From Pseudomonas sp. HOU2 (GTDB lineage: Bacteria; Pseudomonadota; Gammaproteobacteria; Pseudomonadales; Pseudomonadaceae): 64,000 nucleotides of DNA. The translations under genes and the position numbers were made by a program. Each line of letters begins with the position of its first letter. The stretch's first letter is position 1. Below, piece after piece: positions 47,554 through 56,820 of the stretch. The notes beneath the pieces were generated by a model. It saw only the letters and a program-made list of their open reading frames with translations. It was not told where the DNA came from and did no database searches. The stretch spans positions 2,480,001 through 2,544,000 of the forward strand of contig NZ_CP160398.1 in the NCBI RefSeq assembly GCF_040729435.1, given 5' to 3'.

Positions 47554-48515
47554 GGTGTCTCCTGAAAATGTTGATAACCCCGGACTTGCGGGGTGATGTC
47601 GTGTCCTTCGCGATCCAGCAGCACCACACCCTGGCCCTGCGCCACACGCCCGATCACATGGATCGGCCAACCATCGGCCAGCAGCGCCGGCAACTCGACG
47701 GACGGTAGCGTGAACGCCAGCACATAGTCATCGCCGCCGCTCAACGCCGCCCGCTCGGCACCGCGCTGGCCGAGAAACGCCACTAAAGCATCGGACAACG
47801 GTACACGCTCACGTTCAACTTCGAGGCGAACCTGCGAGGCCAGGGCGATATGCCCGCAATCGGCGAGCAGGCCGTCGGAGATGTCCAGCGCCGCAGTGGC
47901 CTTGCCACGCAGTGCCTGACCGAGGGCCAGTTGCGGCTGGGGCGACCAGTAATGATCGAGCAACGGCTGAGCGATATCCGCCGCGGCCTCGCGCTGACCA
48001 AGCACCAGCGGCAAGGCACCGGCGGCATTGCCCAACTCGCCGCCGACACAGAGCAGATCGCCAGGTTGCGCGCCACTGCGGGTCAGGGCCTGCCCGGCCG
48101 GCACCCGACCGAACACCGTGACCGTCAGGCTCAAAGGCCCGCGCGTGGTGTCGCCGCCGACCAGCGTGACGCTGCAGCTCTGCGCCATGCGGTTCAAACC
48201 GTGGGCATAGGCTTGCAGCCAATCGGCGGTCACCGTCGGCACAGTCAGGGCAAGGGTAAAGGCAACGGGCGTGGCGCCCATGGCGGCCAGGTCGCTGACC
48301 GCGACGGCCAGCGAGCGCTGACCGAGCAGAAGCGGATCGCAGGGATCGGCGAAGTGCACGCCGGCCACCAGCGTATCGGTGGAGATCGCCAGCTGTTCCC
48401 CGGGGGGAACCGCCAGCAAGGCGCAGTCATCGCCAATCCCCAGGGCAACGCCCTCGCCGCCCTGCGCACAAGGCGCGGCGGCGAAGAAATTGCGGATCAG
48501 CTCAAACTCGCCCAT
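47550..48515 (-). CDS. thiL: thiamine-monophosphate kinase
   Basis: A 321-residue ATP-dependent enzyme making thiamine diphosphate, the cofactor of Dxs. It shows MGEFELIRNFF at the start, the metal-binding GIGDDCALL, STDTLVAGVHF and ALDISDGLLADCGHI, all standard for ThiL. It sits between nusB and pgpA in the usual order. Confidence 0.96.
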   Translation of the reverse strand: MGEFELIRNFFAAAPCAQGGEGVALGIGDDCALLAVPPGEQLAISTDTLVAGVHFADPCDPLLLGQRSLAVAVSDLAAMGATPVAFTLALTVPTVTADWLQAYAHGLNRMAQSCSVTLVGGDTTRGPLSLTVTVFGRVPAGQALTRSGAQPGDLLCVGGELGNAAGALPLVLGQREAAADIAQPLLDHYWSPQPQLALGQALRGKATAALDISDGLLADCGHIALASQVRLEVERERVPLSDALVAFLGQRGAERAALSGGDDYVLAFTLPSVELPALLADGWPIHVIGRVAQGQGVVLLDREGHDITPQVRGYQHFQETP

Positions 48516-48523
48516 TGCGATAT

Positions 48524-48543
48524 CAAGCGCTGATCAGCGCTTG
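48524..48543. promoter_or_regulatory. perfect 20-base palindrome at the nusB-thiL junction
   Basis: CAAGCGCTGATCAGCGCTTG reads the same on both strands. It covers the last nusB codons and its stop, nine bases before the thiL ATG, where it could mask or modulate thiL translation, or bind a dimeric protein. Confidence 0.4.
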
Positions 48544-49034
48544 AACGCCTTGACTTCAGCTTCACGCAGGCGCGGAGCCAGCTTGTCGAGTACGCCGTTG
48601 ACGAACTTGTGGCCGTCGGTCGAACCGAAGACTTTCGCCAGCTCGATACCTTCGTTGATCACCACGCGGTATGGCACATCGACACGCTTGAGCAGTTCCC
48701 AGGTGGACAGGCGCAGAACCGCCAGTTCAACCGGGTCCAGCTCTTCGATTTCGATGTCCAGGCAAGGCTTGAGTGCGGTGTCGATTTCAGTCTTGAACTG
48801 CGGAACCCCGTGCAGGATCTCGCGGAAGTAAGCACCGTCGACATCGGTGAAATCGTTATCAACGCGAAACTGCGCTTCGATCTCGTTCAGCGACGCCTTG
48901 GCCATGTGCCATTGATACAGGGCCTGAGTCGCGAGCTGACGGGCTTCGCGGCGCTTGACGCTTTTCGATGGCTTGCCAGCATCCGCAGGTTTCGGATCGC
49001 GCGGGTTGAAACGATCGCTATCGTCGCTAATCAC
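48534..49034 (-). CDS. nusB: transcription antitermination factor NusB
   Basis: A 166-residue all-helical RNA-binding protein that acts with NusE (S10) at boxA of rRNA operons. Family segments are [31 protein letters not shown] and [14 protein letters not shown]. It overlaps ribH by four bases (ATGA). Confidence 0.96.
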   Translation of the reverse strand: MISDDSDRFNPRDPKPADAGKPSKSVKRREARQLATQALYQWHMAKASLNEIEAQFRVDNDFTDVDGAYFREILHGVPQFKTEIDTALKPCLDIEIEELDPVELAVLRLSTWELLKRVDVPYRVVINEGIELAKVFGSTDGHKFVNGVLDKLAPRLREAEVKAFKR

Positions 49035-49507
49035 TTGGCCTCCAACTGCGCCAGCAGGCTGACCATTTCCAGAGCGGACAGGGCAGCTTCAGCACCTTTG
49101 TTGCCGGCCTTGGTGCCGGAGCGTTCGATGGCTTGCTCGATGGAGTCAACGGTCAGGACGCCGAACGCGACCGGTACGCCGAATTCCATGGAGACCTGGG
49201 CCAGGCCCTTGGTGCACTCGCCTGCCACGTATTCGAAGTGCGGGGTGCCGCCACGAATGACCGCGCCGAGGGCGATGATGGCTGCGAACTCGCCTTTCTG
49301 GGCGACTTTCTGCGCAACCAGCGGGATTTCGAAGGCGCCAGGCGCGCGGATGATGGTGATGTCGCTTTCGCTCACGCCGTGGCGAACCAGGGCATCAACT
49401 GCACCGCTGACCAGGCTTTCAACCACGAAGCTGTTGAAACGGCCCACTACCAGAGCGTAGCGGCCTTTGGGGGCGATGAAGGTACCTTCGATGGTCTTCA
49501 GGGTCAT
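49031..49507 (-). CDS. ribH: 6,7-dimethyl-8-ribityllumazine synthase
   Basis: A 158-residue enzyme (named ribE in Pseudomonas) for the last-but-one step of riboflavin synthesis. Signature segments are [51 protein letters not shown] and the conserved [12 protein letters not shown]. It lies downstream of ribBA across a 247-base gap that holds a family B repeat. Confidence 0.96.
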   Translation of the reverse strand: MTLKTIEGTFIAPKGRYALVVGRFNSFVVESLVSGAVDALVRHGVSESDITIIRAPGAFEIPLVAQKVAQKGEFAAIIALGAVIRGGTPHFEYVAGECTKGLAQVSMEFGVPVAFGVLTVDSIEQAIERSGTKAGNKGAEAALSALEMVSLLAQLEAK

Positions 49508-49616
49508 TCGTCAGATCTCTTAAAGAGCCGGGACGCGTTTCGTACGCGTCCCTCAGTGATATTTGAACCGCGAATACAGCGTCGGAAATCGCACTCGGTG
49601 TTCACTTGCACATCTT

Positions 49617-49706
49617 TGTGGCGAGGGAGCTTGCTCCCGCTTGGGTGCGCAGCGCCCACAAGAGGGGCCGCTGCGCAGCCCAGCGGGAGCTTGCTCCCTC
49701 GCCACA
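49617..49706. repeat. REP-type inverted pair, family B
   Basis: TGTGGCGAGGGAGCTTGCTC and complement with an inner GGGCGCTGCGCA-type segment. It splits ribBA from ribH-nusB. Confidence 0.88.
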
Positions 49707-49754
49707 ATAAATCAAATATGCCTTGAGCGAACAACGAGGCCAAAACCCGGCGTC

Positions 49755-50846
49755 TTATTCGGAGGGCACGTATTCTACAACTTCCAGATCGAAACCGGAT
49801 ATCGCATTAAATTTCATTGGCGCCGACATCAGGCGCATTTTGCGCACGCCGAGGTCACGCAGGATCTGCGAACCGGCACCGACGATGCTGTAGGTGGTCG
49901 GTTTTTTCACCGCCGCCTGATCAGCGGTTTCGCGGATGTGCGCCAGCAACACGTCGCCATCGAGCGGGTGACCTAGCAACAGCACCACACCGCTGCCGGC
50001 CTCGGCCACCGCGGCCATCGCGGCGCGCAGGCTCCAGCGGCCTGGTTGCTTGACCATCAGCAGGTCGCGCAGCGGGTCCATGTTGTGCACGCGAACCAGG
50101 GTCGGCTCTTCGGCGCAAACGGTGCCCAAAGTGAGGGCCATGTGCACGTCGCCTTCCACCGAATCACGATAGGTCACCAGGTTGAATTGGCCCAGTTCGC
50201 TGTCCAGCGGCTGTTCGGCAATCCGCTGAACGGTACGTTCGTGGATCATCCGGTAGTGAATCAGGTCGGCGATGGTGCCGATCTTGATGTTGTGTTCGGC
50301 GGCGAACGCTTCCAGCTCGGCGCGACGGGACATGGTGCCGTCGTCGTTCATCACTTCGCAGATCACGCCGCTTGGTTCGAAACCGGCCATACGCGCCAAG
50401 TCGCAGGCCGCTTCAGTATGACCAGCGCGCGCCAGGGTGCCGCCGGCCTGGGCCATCAGCGGGAAGATGTGGCCCGGGCTGACAATGTCTTCAGCCTTGG
50501 CGTCTTTTGCCGCAGCCGCTTGCACGGTGCGCGCACGGTCGGCGGCGGAGATACCGGTGGTGACGCCTTCGGCGGCTTCGATCGATACGGTGAACTTGGT
50601 GCCGAAACCGGAACCGTTGCGTGGCGCCATCAGTGGCAGTTTCAACAGCTCGCAACGCTCGCGGCTCATCGGCATGCAGATCAGGCCACGGGCGTGCTTG
50701 GCCATGAAGTTGATGTGCTCGGCCTTGCAGCATTCGGCGGCCATGATCAGGTCGCCTTCGTTCTCGCGGTCTTCGTCGTCCATGAGGATGACCATCTTGC
50801 CTTGGCGGATGTCTTCAACCAGTTCTTCGATGCTATTGAGCGCCAC
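49755..50846 (-). CDS. ribBA: 3,4-dihydroxy-2-butanone-4-phosphate synthase with degenerate GTP cyclohydrolase II domain
   Basis: A 363-residue protein. Residues 1-200 are an intact RibB domain: DDEDRENEGDLIMAAE (23-38) with the metal and catalytic acids, GSGFGTKFTVSI, and GHTEAACDLARMAG. Residues about 205-363 align with RibA but have lost its key parts: where RibA has HSECLTG...CDCG, this reads HNMDPLRDLLMVKQPGRW with no cysteine, and the GRGIGL loop is replaced. So only the butanone step is expected, with RibA at 45423 doing the other. Its start is 16 bases after ribC. Confidence 0.95.
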   Translation of the reverse strand: MALNSIEELVEDIRQGKMVILMDDEDRENEGDLIMAAECCKAEHINFMAKHARGLICMPMSRERCELLKLPLMAPRNGSGFGTKFTVSIEAAEGVTTGISAADRARTVQAAAAKDAKAEDIVSPGHIFPLMAQAGGTLARAGHTEAACDLARMAGFEPSGVICEVMNDDGTMSRRAELEAFAAEHNIKIGTIADLIHYRMIHERTVQRIAEQPLDSELGQFNLVTYRDSVEGDVHMALTLGTVCAEEPTLVRVHNMDPLRDLLMVKQPGRWSLRAAMAAVAEAGSGVVLLLGHPLDGDVLLAHIRETADQAAVKKPTTYSIVGAGSQILRDLGVRKMRLMSAPMKFNAISGFDLEVVEYVPSE

Positions 50847-50862
50847 AAGGCACCCCCTTCAG

Positions 50863-51525
50863 TCAGGATTTGAGGTAGCCGTTGGCGGCCAGAAAGCTTT
50901 CAGTAATAACGCCAGCGCTTGGCTCAGCAGCCTTGTCGCCGAGGAGCAAACGCTCCAGATAACGCGCCAGCAGGTCGACTTCCAGGTTCACCCGGCGACC
51001 TGGCTTGTAGGAGGCCATGATGGTTTCGCTCAGGGTGTGCGGAATGATCGTCAGCATGAATTCGGCGCCATCGACCGCGTTCACGGTCAGGCTGGTGCCG
51101 TCGACAGTGATCGAGCCTTTGTGGGCGATGTACTTGGCCAGCTCTTTCGGCGCGCGGATGCGAAATTCGACGGCGCGGGCATTGTCGCTGCGCGAGACGA
51201 TTTCGCCGACACCGTCGACGTGACCACTGACCAGATGCCCACCGAGACGGGTGGTCGGGGTCAGGGCTTTTTCCAGATTGACCGGGCTGCCGCTTTTCAG
51301 GTCATTCATGGCGGTGCAGTCGAGGGTTTCGCGGCTGACGTCGGCAGCAAAGCCGTCGCCCGGCAGCTCAACCGCCGTCAGGCACACGCCGTTGACGGCG
51401 ATGCTGTCGCCGAGTTTGACGTCGCTCAGGTCGAGCTTGCCGGTTTCGACATGCACCCGCACATCACCGCCCTTGGGGGTCAGTGCGCGGATACTGCCGA
51501 TGGATTCGATGATGCCGGTAAACAT
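50863..51525 (-). CDS. ribC: riboflavin synthase alpha chain
   Basis: A 220-residue enzyme (ribC in Pseudomonas naming, ribE elsewhere) that converts two lumazines to riboflavin. It begins MFTGIIESIG and has two repeated lumazine-binding halves, each with a G-D-S-I-A-V-N-G-V-C-L-T-type block (GDSIAVNGVCLT and GSITVDGTSLTV). It lies between ribD and ribBA. Confidence 0.96.
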   Translation of the reverse strand: MFTGIIESIGSIRALTPKGGDVRVHVETGKLDLSDVKLGDSIAVNGVCLTAVELPGDGFAADVSRETLDCTAMNDLKSGSPVNLEKALTPTTRLGGHLVSGHVDGVGEIVSRSDNARAVEFRIRAPKELAKYIAHKGSITVDGTSLTVNAVDGAEFMLTIIPHTLSETIMASYKPGRRVNLEVDLLARYLERLLLGDKAAEPSAGVITESFLAANGYLKS

Positions 51526-51572
51526 GGGGTTCTCCTTGAGAACGAAGCCAGCGCTAAGGCGATGGCCGGGAA

Positions 51573-52706
51573 TTATACGCTCGCCGAAAGGACCGGCGTC
51601 GCAGTGACTCGCCAGTCATCGCCAACCGCGCGGATTTCAGTGATTTTCAGCTCGGGAGCGTCCTTCATATAGGCCAGCGGCCAGTCCAGCAGCGGCCGCG
51701 CCGTGGAGCCGAGGAACTTGCCGGCAATGAAGATCACGAACTCGTCGACCAGACCGAGCTGAGCGAACGCGCCCGCCAGACGCGGGCCGGCCTCGACCAG
51801 CACTTCGTTGACGCCACGGTTGGCCAGTTCGACCAGCAGTTGATGCAGATCGACCTGACCGTCATCGCCCGGCACGATCAGACACTCCGGGCCATTGGCG
51901 TATTGCTCTTCGACCGCCATGCAGGTGGCGACCAGTGCCGGGCCGGCTTTGAAGAACGGCGCATCCAGCGGCACCCGCAGGCGCCCGTCGATCAGCACCC
52001 GCAGCGGCGGACGGCTCATGACCCGTGTGGTTTGCTCGGCATCCAGACCCAGTTCGTCGGCGCGCACGGTCAGGCGCGCGCCGTCGGCCAGTACGGTGTC
52101 GGCGCCGGTCAGCACCACGGCCGCCTGCGCGCGCAAACGCTGCACAGCGGAACGCGCGGCCGGGCCGGTGATCCATTGGCTTTCGCCGCTTTCCATCGCC
52201 GTGCGCCCGTCGAGGCTCATCGCCAGCTTGACCCGCACGAACGGCAAGCCGCGCTCCATGCGTTTCAGGAAACCTTGATTGAGCTGGCGCGCCTCGGCTT
52301 CGAGCACGCCGCTTTCGGTGGCGATCCCGGCATCAGCCAGACGCTGCAAGCCACGCCCGGCGACCTGTGGATTCGGATCGCGCATCGCGGCGACCACCCG
52401 AGCAACCCCGGCATTCACCAGCGCATCGGCGCACGGCGGCGTGCGCCCATGGTGACTGCACGGTTCAAGGGTCACGTAGGCCGTGGCGCCCCGAGCCAGT
52501 TCACCGGCAGCGCGCAGGGCGTGAACTTCGGCGTGGGGTTCGCCGGCGCGCTCGTGAAAGCCTTCGCCGACAATCTGCCCGTCACGCACGATCACGCAGC
52601 CAACCCGTGGATTGGGATGGGTGGTGTAGTGGCCTTTGCGCGCCAGTTCCAATGCGCGCGCCATGAAGTGGGCGTCGAGGATCGCCTGCTCGGCGGCGCT
52701 GGTCAT
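51573..52706 (-). CDS. ribD: bifunctional pyrimidine deaminase/reductase
   Basis: A 377-residue enzyme for steps two and three of riboflavin synthesis. The deaminase part has the zinc site HAE (58-60) with [11 protein letters not shown] (C83, C92). The reductase part begins near residue 150 ([22 protein letters not shown]). The start overlaps the nrdR stop in ATGA. Confidence 0.96.
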   Translation of the reverse strand: MTSAAEQAILDAHFMARALELARKGHYTTHPNPRVGCVIVRDGQIVGEGFHERAGEPHAEVHALRAAGELARGATAYVTLEPCSHHGRTPPCADALVNAGVARVVAAMRDPNPQVAGRGLQRLADAGIATESGVLEAEARQLNQGFLKRMERGLPFVRVKLAMSLDGRTAMESGESQWITGPAARSAVQRLRAQAAVVLTGADTVLADGARLTVRADELGLDAEQTTRVMSRPPLRVLIDGRLRVPLDAPFFKAGPALVATCMAVEEQYANGPECLIVPGDDGQVDLHQLLVELANRGVNEVLVEAGPRLAGAFAQLGLVDEFVIFIAGKFLGSTARPLLDWPLAYMKDAPELKITEIRAVGDDWRVTATPVLSASV

Positions 52707-53167
52707 TCTTTCACCGGTTCGCGGGCGAGGCGGTCGATCTCTTCGCGGAACTCGTTGAGGTCCTGGAAGCGCCGGTACACCGAAGCGAAACGGATGTAGG
52801 CCACTTCATCGAGCTTTTGCAGCTCGGCCATCACCAGTTCGCCGACCACGAGGGATTTGACCTCGCGCTCGCCGGTGGCGCGCAGCTTGTGCTTGATGTG
52901 GACCAGAGAGGATTCGAGGCGCTCGACGCTCACCGGACGTTTCTCCAGGGCGCGCTGCATGCCGGCGCGGAGTTTTTCTTCGTCGAACGGTTGGCGGCTG
53001 CCGTCGGTTTTGATCAGGCGCGGCAACACCAGTTCGGCCGTCTCGAATGTCGTGAAACGTTCGCCGCAGGCCAGGCATTCACGCCGGCGGCGCACCTGTT
53101 CGCCCTCGGCGACCAGACGCGAGTCGATGACCTTGGTGTCGTTGGCACCGCAGAAGGGACAGTGCAT
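52703..53167 (-). CDS. nrdR: ribonucleotide reductase repressor NrdR
   Basis: A 154-residue zinc-ribbon and ATP-cone regulator of ribonucleotide reductase genes. The ribbon cysteines are C3 and C6 (MHCPFCG) with the CLACG pair (C31, C34); the ATP-cone follows ([21 protein letters not shown]). The ATG at 53167 gives the standard start; upstream codons are ignored. It opens the rib operon, a common arrangement. Confidence 0.97.
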   Translation of the reverse strand: MHCPFCGANDTKVIDSRLVAEGEQVRRRRECLACGERFTTFETAELVLPRLIKTDGSRQPFDEEKLRAGMQRALEKRPVSVERLESSLVHIKHKLRATGEREVKSLVVGELVMAELQKLDEVAYIRFASVYRRFQDLNEFREEIDRLAREPVKE

Positions 53168-53294
53168 GGTGGCTGGCAACAAAAAAAGGGAGGGCCATGG
53201 TAGCGCATCCCGGTGGCAAGACAAGCCATAGGGTTTGCGGTATACAGACTGGCATGATCGTTTGATCCACGGATTTCATTTTCTGGAGCTGCCA

Positions 53295-53759
53295 ATGTCG
53301 CTACGACCGCTCGTTTTGCTCAGTCTTTTCGCCCTGCTGGTGGCTTGCGGCAGCGACAAGCCCAAACCGCAACCGCCGACACCAGGCCCTGCACCACAAC
53401 AGGCGCAGAAAAAAGCCAAAGAAGCAGCCGACTTCGGCCCGCTGCCGGCCTATCAACGGGAGCTGAGCGGCACCCTGCAAGGCGTGCCGGCCGGGGCTGA
53501 AGTCGAACTGGCGCTGCTGGTGATCGATGACAAGTCGCGCCCGCAACAACTGCTCGCCAGTTCCAGCCTGATCGGCAACAACCAGATCCTGCCGTTTCGC
53601 CTGCGCTTCAATCCGGAAGCCTTTCCGGCCGGCGCGCGGGTCGAGCTGCGCGGGCGCGCCACGCAGTCGGGCCAGTTGATCCTGCATCTGCCGTCGCAAA
53701 CCATCACCCAGCCGACCACTCAGGCGCTGGGCCAGCTGCAATTTGTCAAAGCACCATGA
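53295..53759 (+). CDS. YbaY-family lipoprotein
   Basis: A 154-residue lipoprotein (lipobox LVAC, C18) with a proline-rich linker and a beta-rich domain of the YbaY type: GVPAGAEVELALLVIDDKSRP, LPFRLRFNPEAFPAGARVELRGRA. This fold is found in membrane-linked chaperone-like lipoproteins, but the role is unknown. The ATG at 53295 follows TGGAGC; upstream in-frame codons are rejected. It overlaps the next gene in ATGA. Confidence 0.83.
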   Translation: MSLRPLVLLSLFALLVACGSDKPKPQPPTPGPAPQQAQKKAKEAADFGPLPAYQRELSGTLQGVPAGAEVELALLVIDDKSRPQQLLASSSLIGNNQILPFRLRFNPEAFPAGARVELRGRATQSGQLILHLPSQTITQPTTQALGQLQFVKAP

Positions 53760-54409
53760 CGGCACCGCTCGACCTGCAACAGGCGCTGGGTGAATTGCTC
53801 GGTGATGCGCGGCTCAAGGCCTGTGCATTGCCGGGTACCGATTTGCAGCTGTGGCTGATCGACGGCGACAACATGGATCGTGAGTTCAGCCCGGACGAAA
53901 CCCGGCGCATCCTTCACGAACCGCCGTATTGGAGTTTCTGCTGGGCCAGCGGTCTGGCGGTGGCGCGCCATCTGGCGCAGTTCCCCGAGTGGGTGCGTGG
54001 CAAGCGGGTGCTGGATTTCGGCGCCGGCTCCGGGATCGCGGCGATTGCGGCGGTCAAGGCCGGAGCGCTGGAAGTGGTGGCCTGTGATCTGGATCCGCTG
54101 GCGATTGCCGCGTGCCGGGCCAACGCCGAACTCAATGATGTGCAGATGAGTTATTCGACGGACTTCTTTGCCGAAGCCGATCGCTTCGATCTGATTCTGG
54201 TCGCCGACGTGTTGTACGACCGCGAAAACCTGCCGCTGCTTGATGCGTTTCTCAGCCGAGGCCGTGAGGCGCTGGTGGCGGATTCGCGAGTGCGGGATTT
54301 TCGTCATCCGTTGTATGAGCGGATCGAAATGCTTGAGGCGATGACCTTGCCGGATCTGGCGGAGCCGGAAGAATTTCGGCAGGTGAGCCTGTACCACGCG
54401 CGGCGCTAA
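53756..54409 (+). CDS. SAM-dependent methyltransferase (METTL20/ETF-beta lysine methyltransferase-like)
   Basis: A 217-residue class I methyltransferase. PPYWSFCWASGLAVARHL (56-73) followed by motif I VLDFGAGSGIAAIAA (85-99), the acidic ACDLDPLAIAACRANAELN and ILVADVLYD match the group that includes METTL20, which methylates lysines of electron transfer flavoprotein beta. A protein lysine target is likely, but which one is unknown. Confidence 0.85.
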   Translation: MTAPLDLQQALGELLGDARLKACALPGTDLQLWLIDGDNMDREFSPDETRRILHEPPYWSFCWASGLAVARHLAQFPEWVRGKRVLDFGAGSGIAAIAAVKAGALEVVACDLDPLAIAACRANAELNDVQMSYSTDFFAEADRFDLILVADVLYDRENLPLLDAFLSRGREALVADSRVRDFRHPLYERIEMLEAMTLPDLAEPEEFRQVSLYHARR

Positions 54410-54416
54410 CCAAAAG

Positions 54417-54508
54417 CATCGCGGGCAAGCCCGCTCCCACAGTGACCGAGTCGAACCAACATTTCGTCTACGACACAGAACCCTGTGGGAGCTGGCTTGC
54501 CAGCGATG
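54417..54508. repeat. REP-type inverted pair, family C, mixed arms
   Basis: The left arm is the GGGCAAGCCCGCTCCCACAG variant and the right arm the CTGTGGGAGCTGGCTTGCCA variant, so the two differ where they face each other. It looks like a pair formed from two subtypes. Confidence 0.85.
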
Positions 54509-54607
54509 GCGTCCTGCCTAGCGGTACACCTCTCAAATCTGCCCCGCTTTCGGCCACACCCCGCCAAGCCGTATAGTTGCCCCATCCACGCTTTTACGAG
54601 ATCCCCC

Positions 54608-55480
54608 ATGAGTCAGCAAACGCCGTACATCTTCGACGCCTCGACTGCCGATTTCGACCAGTCGGTGATCGAAGCTTCCTTCAACAAACCGGTGCTGGTG
54701 GATTTCTGGGCCGAATGGTGTGCGCCGTGCAAGGCGTTGATGCCGATGCTGCAAGGCATTGCCGAGAGCTATCAGGGCGAACTGCTGCTGGCCAAGGTCA
54801 ACTGCGACATCGAGCAGGACATCGTGGCCCGCTTCGGTATCCGCAGCCTGCCGACCGTGGTGCTGTTCAAGGACGGTCAGCCGGTGGACGGTTTTGCCGG
54901 TGCGCAACCGGAATCCGCGGTGCGTGCACTGCTTGAGCCGCATGTGCAGATGCCGGCGCCAGCCGCCGCCGATCCGTTCGAACAGGCTCAGGCACTGTTC
55001 GATGAAGGACGCTTCGCCGATGCCGAAGCGGCGCTGGTGGTGATGCTCACCGAAGACAACAGCAACGCCAAGGCGCTGATCCTCTACGCCCGCTGCCTGA
55101 CCGAGCGCGGCGAACTGGGCGAGGCACAGGCCGTGCTCGACGCGGTCAAGAGTGATGAGCACAAGGCAGCCCTGGCCGGCGCCAAGGCACAGATCAAGTT
55201 CCTCGGTCTGGCCCGCGACCTGCCGGATGCCGCCGACCTCAAGGCGCGCCTTGCGCAAAATCCGCAGGACGACGAAGCGGTGTATCAACTGGCGATCCAG
55301 CAACTGGCGCGTCAGCAATACGAAGCGGCGCTGGAGGCCTTGCTCAAGCTGTTCATCCGTAATCGCAGTTATGGCGAGGGCCTGCCGCACAAGACCTTGC
55401 TGCAGGTGTTCGAGTTGCTGGGCAATGATCATCCGCTGGTGACCGCTTACCGCCGTAAGGTGTTTGCTGCGCTTTATTAA
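54608..55480 (+). CDS. thioredoxin-TPR protein (YbbN/CnoX family)
   Basis: A 290-residue protein. Residues 1-115 are a thioredoxin domain with an intact WCAPCK active site (C38, C41) and a cis-proline in RSLPTVV. Residues 125-290 are TPR-like helices (AQALFDEGRFADAEAALVVML, LARQQYEAALEALLKLF). The E. coli relative CnoX/YbbN lacks the full CxxC and acts as a chlorine-activated holdase chaperone; this version should also be able to carry out thiol exchange. ATG at 54608. Confidence 0.92.
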   Translation: MSQQTPYIFDASTADFDQSVIEASFNKPVLVDFWAEWCAPCKALMPMLQGIAESYQGELLLAKVNCDIEQDIVARFGIRSLPTVVLFKDGQPVDGFAGAQPESAVRALLEPHVQMPAPAAADPFEQAQALFDEGRFADAEAALVVMLTEDNSNAKALILYARCLTERGELGEAQAVLDAVKSDEHKAALAGAKAQIKFLGLARDLPDAADLKARLAQNPQDDEAVYQLAIQQLARQQYEAALEALLKLFIRNRSYGEGLPHKTLLQVFELLGNDHPLVTAYRRKVFAALY

Positions 55481-55496
55481 GATCAACAGATCGTCC

Positions 55497-55584
55497 GATC
55501 GCGGCCCGAACCTGCGGCAGCTCCTACAGGTTCACCATGTTTTGCGGATGAACCTGTAGGAGCTGCCGAAGGCTGCGATCTTTT
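55497..55584. repeat. REP-type pair, family A, tail-to-tail with 20-bp perfect stem
   Basis: CGGCAGCTCCTACAGGTTCA (55515-55534) pairs perfectly with its complement at 55549-55568 across a 14-base loop. It lies between converging genes, a probable two-way transcription end. Confidence 0.88.
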
Positions 55585-55589
55585 GCGGC

Positions 55590-55949
55590 TCACTCGACCC
55601 AGCTGTAGAGCGGCGTATCGCCGCCGCTCGCCACTTTCACCTGTGAACTGTGGCGCAAGCGCACCAGCAAGCGTTTGCCCGCCGCCGCGCTGCCGGTCAA
55701 TCCCTCAAGCTGCTCCAGCAAATCCGGCCCGCTGAGCTGCCCGGCCTTGCGCAACAGATCCTGCGCGACCTGCCACAACGCATCGTCCTGATTCAGCGGT
55801 TTGGCTGCCGGCACACTCACTGCCATTTCAGGCTGATCGCCCTGCGGCTGCGCGCCAAGGGCTGCGCCGAGCTTCACCCAATCGCTGTCATCCAGCTCCA
55901 CCGTCAAATCCACCGGCGTCGCGCCAACGGTTCCGCGTATCCGCAACAT
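55590..55949 (-). CDS. hypothetical protein
   Basis: A 119-residue soluble protein, no family recognised. It begins MLRIRGTVGATPVDLTVELDDSDWVKLGAAL, followed by a helical stretch (DDALWQVAQDLLRKAGQ, PDLLEQLEGLTGS) and a basic strand-rich end (GKRLLVRLRHSSQVKV). Normal codon use and placement between strong flanking signals support a real gene. Confidence 0.7.
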   Translation of the reverse strand: MLRIRGTVGATPVDLTVELDDSDWVKLGAALGAQPQGDQPEMAVSVPAAKPLNQDDALWQVAQDLLRKAGQLSGPDLLEQLEGLTGSAAAGKRLLVRLRHSSQVKVASGGDTPLYSWVE

Positions 55950-56035
55950 CTGCTTCGCTCCTGCACATTTCTGACCTGCATGCTCCCACGGGACTTGTGC
56001 AACGCCAAGCGCACGGGCAAACTCTGCGGACTTTC

Positions 56036-56053
56036 GTTATAAGATTACATAAC
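56036..56053. promoter_or_regulatory. candidate Zur box before zrgA
   Basis: GTTATAAGATTACATAAC has inverted GTTAT / ATAAC arms, the core of Zur sites, although the spacer is longer than the usual GTTATAxxATAAC form. It lies 32 bases before the zrgA ATG, overlapping the likely promoter. Confidence 0.5.
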
Positions 56054-56084
56054 AAACTCTTCACTTTACTTTCCGGAGACCGCC

Positions 56085-56687
56085 ATGCGTCGTCTGCTGC
56101 TCGCTTTGCCGTTTGCCCTGTTGCCGCTGGCCTTCGCCCACGCTGCCGATGAGCACGATCATGACCATGAGCACGGCAGCCTCGGTGCCCGCGAACATGG
56201 CGTCGGCCGCTTGAACGCCGCCCTCGACGGCCAGACCCTGGAGCTGGAACTGGAAAGCCCGGCGATGAATCTGGTGGGCTTCGAACACGCCGCCACCTCC
56301 GACGCCGACAAGGCCAAAGTTGTGGCCGCGCGCACCAAACTGGAAAACCCGCTGGCGCTGTTCAGCCTGCCAGCCGCCGCCGGTTGCAAAGTGGCCAGCC
56401 AGGAACTGCAAAGCCCGCTGTTCGGCGACAAGCCGGATGCTGACGAGCATGACGATGACGACCACGACGAAGTTGCCAAGGGCGGTGAAGCGCATCACCA
56501 CGATCACAGCGAAATCCACGCCCACTACCAATTCACTTGCGCCACCCCGGGCGCCTTGAAGACCCTGGATCTGGCGAACATCTTCAATACCTTCCCGGCG
56601 ACCCAGAAAATTCAGGTACAACTGATCGGCCCGAGCGGCCAGCAGGGTACCGAAGTGACCGCCAAGGCTGCCGCCCTGAAATTCTGA
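56085..56687 (+). CDS. zrgA: ZrgA-type periplasmic zinc protein (DUF2796)
   Basis: A 200-residue exported protein (signal peptide ending AFAHA) with two His/Asp-rich runs, DEHDHDHEH near residue 23 and a longer one around 117-147 (EHDDDDHDE, HHHDHSEIHAH). It matches DUF2796 (ZrgA), part of the Zur-controlled ZrgABCDE zinc importer described in Vibrio cholerae. The ABC transporter genes downstream and the Zur-like box support zinc scavenging. Confidence 0.9.
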   Translation: MRRLLLALPFALLPLAFAHAADEHDHDHEHGSLGAREHGVGRLNAALDGQTLELELESPAMNLVGFEHAATSDADKAKVVAARTKLENPLALFSLPAAAGCKVASQELQSPLFGDKPDADEHDDDDHDEVAKGGEAHHHDHSEIHAHYQFTCATPGALKTLDLANIFNTFPATQKIQVQLIGPSGQQGTEVTAKAAALKF

Positions 56688-56705
56688 TTGCCTGAAAAAA
56701 TCCCC

Positions 56706-56789
56706 TGTAGGAGCTGCCGCAGGCTGCGATCTTTTGATCTTGCCTTTAAAAACAGGATCAAAAGATCGCAGCCTTCGGCAGCTCCTACA
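56706..56789. repeat. REP-type inverted pair, family A
   Basis: TGTAGGAGCTGCCGCAGGCT with a near-complement. It sits inside the zrg operon, between zrgA and the ABC ATPase gene. Confidence 0.9.
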
Positions 56790-56820
56790 CAGGCCCGTGA
56801 TCAACCATGAAACTGGTGCC

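Noticed and set aside
49508..51572. FMN riboswitch in the rib cluster
   Set aside because: The gaps before ribH, ribBA and ribC are short or filled with a REP pair; no RFN-type conserved blocks were seen.
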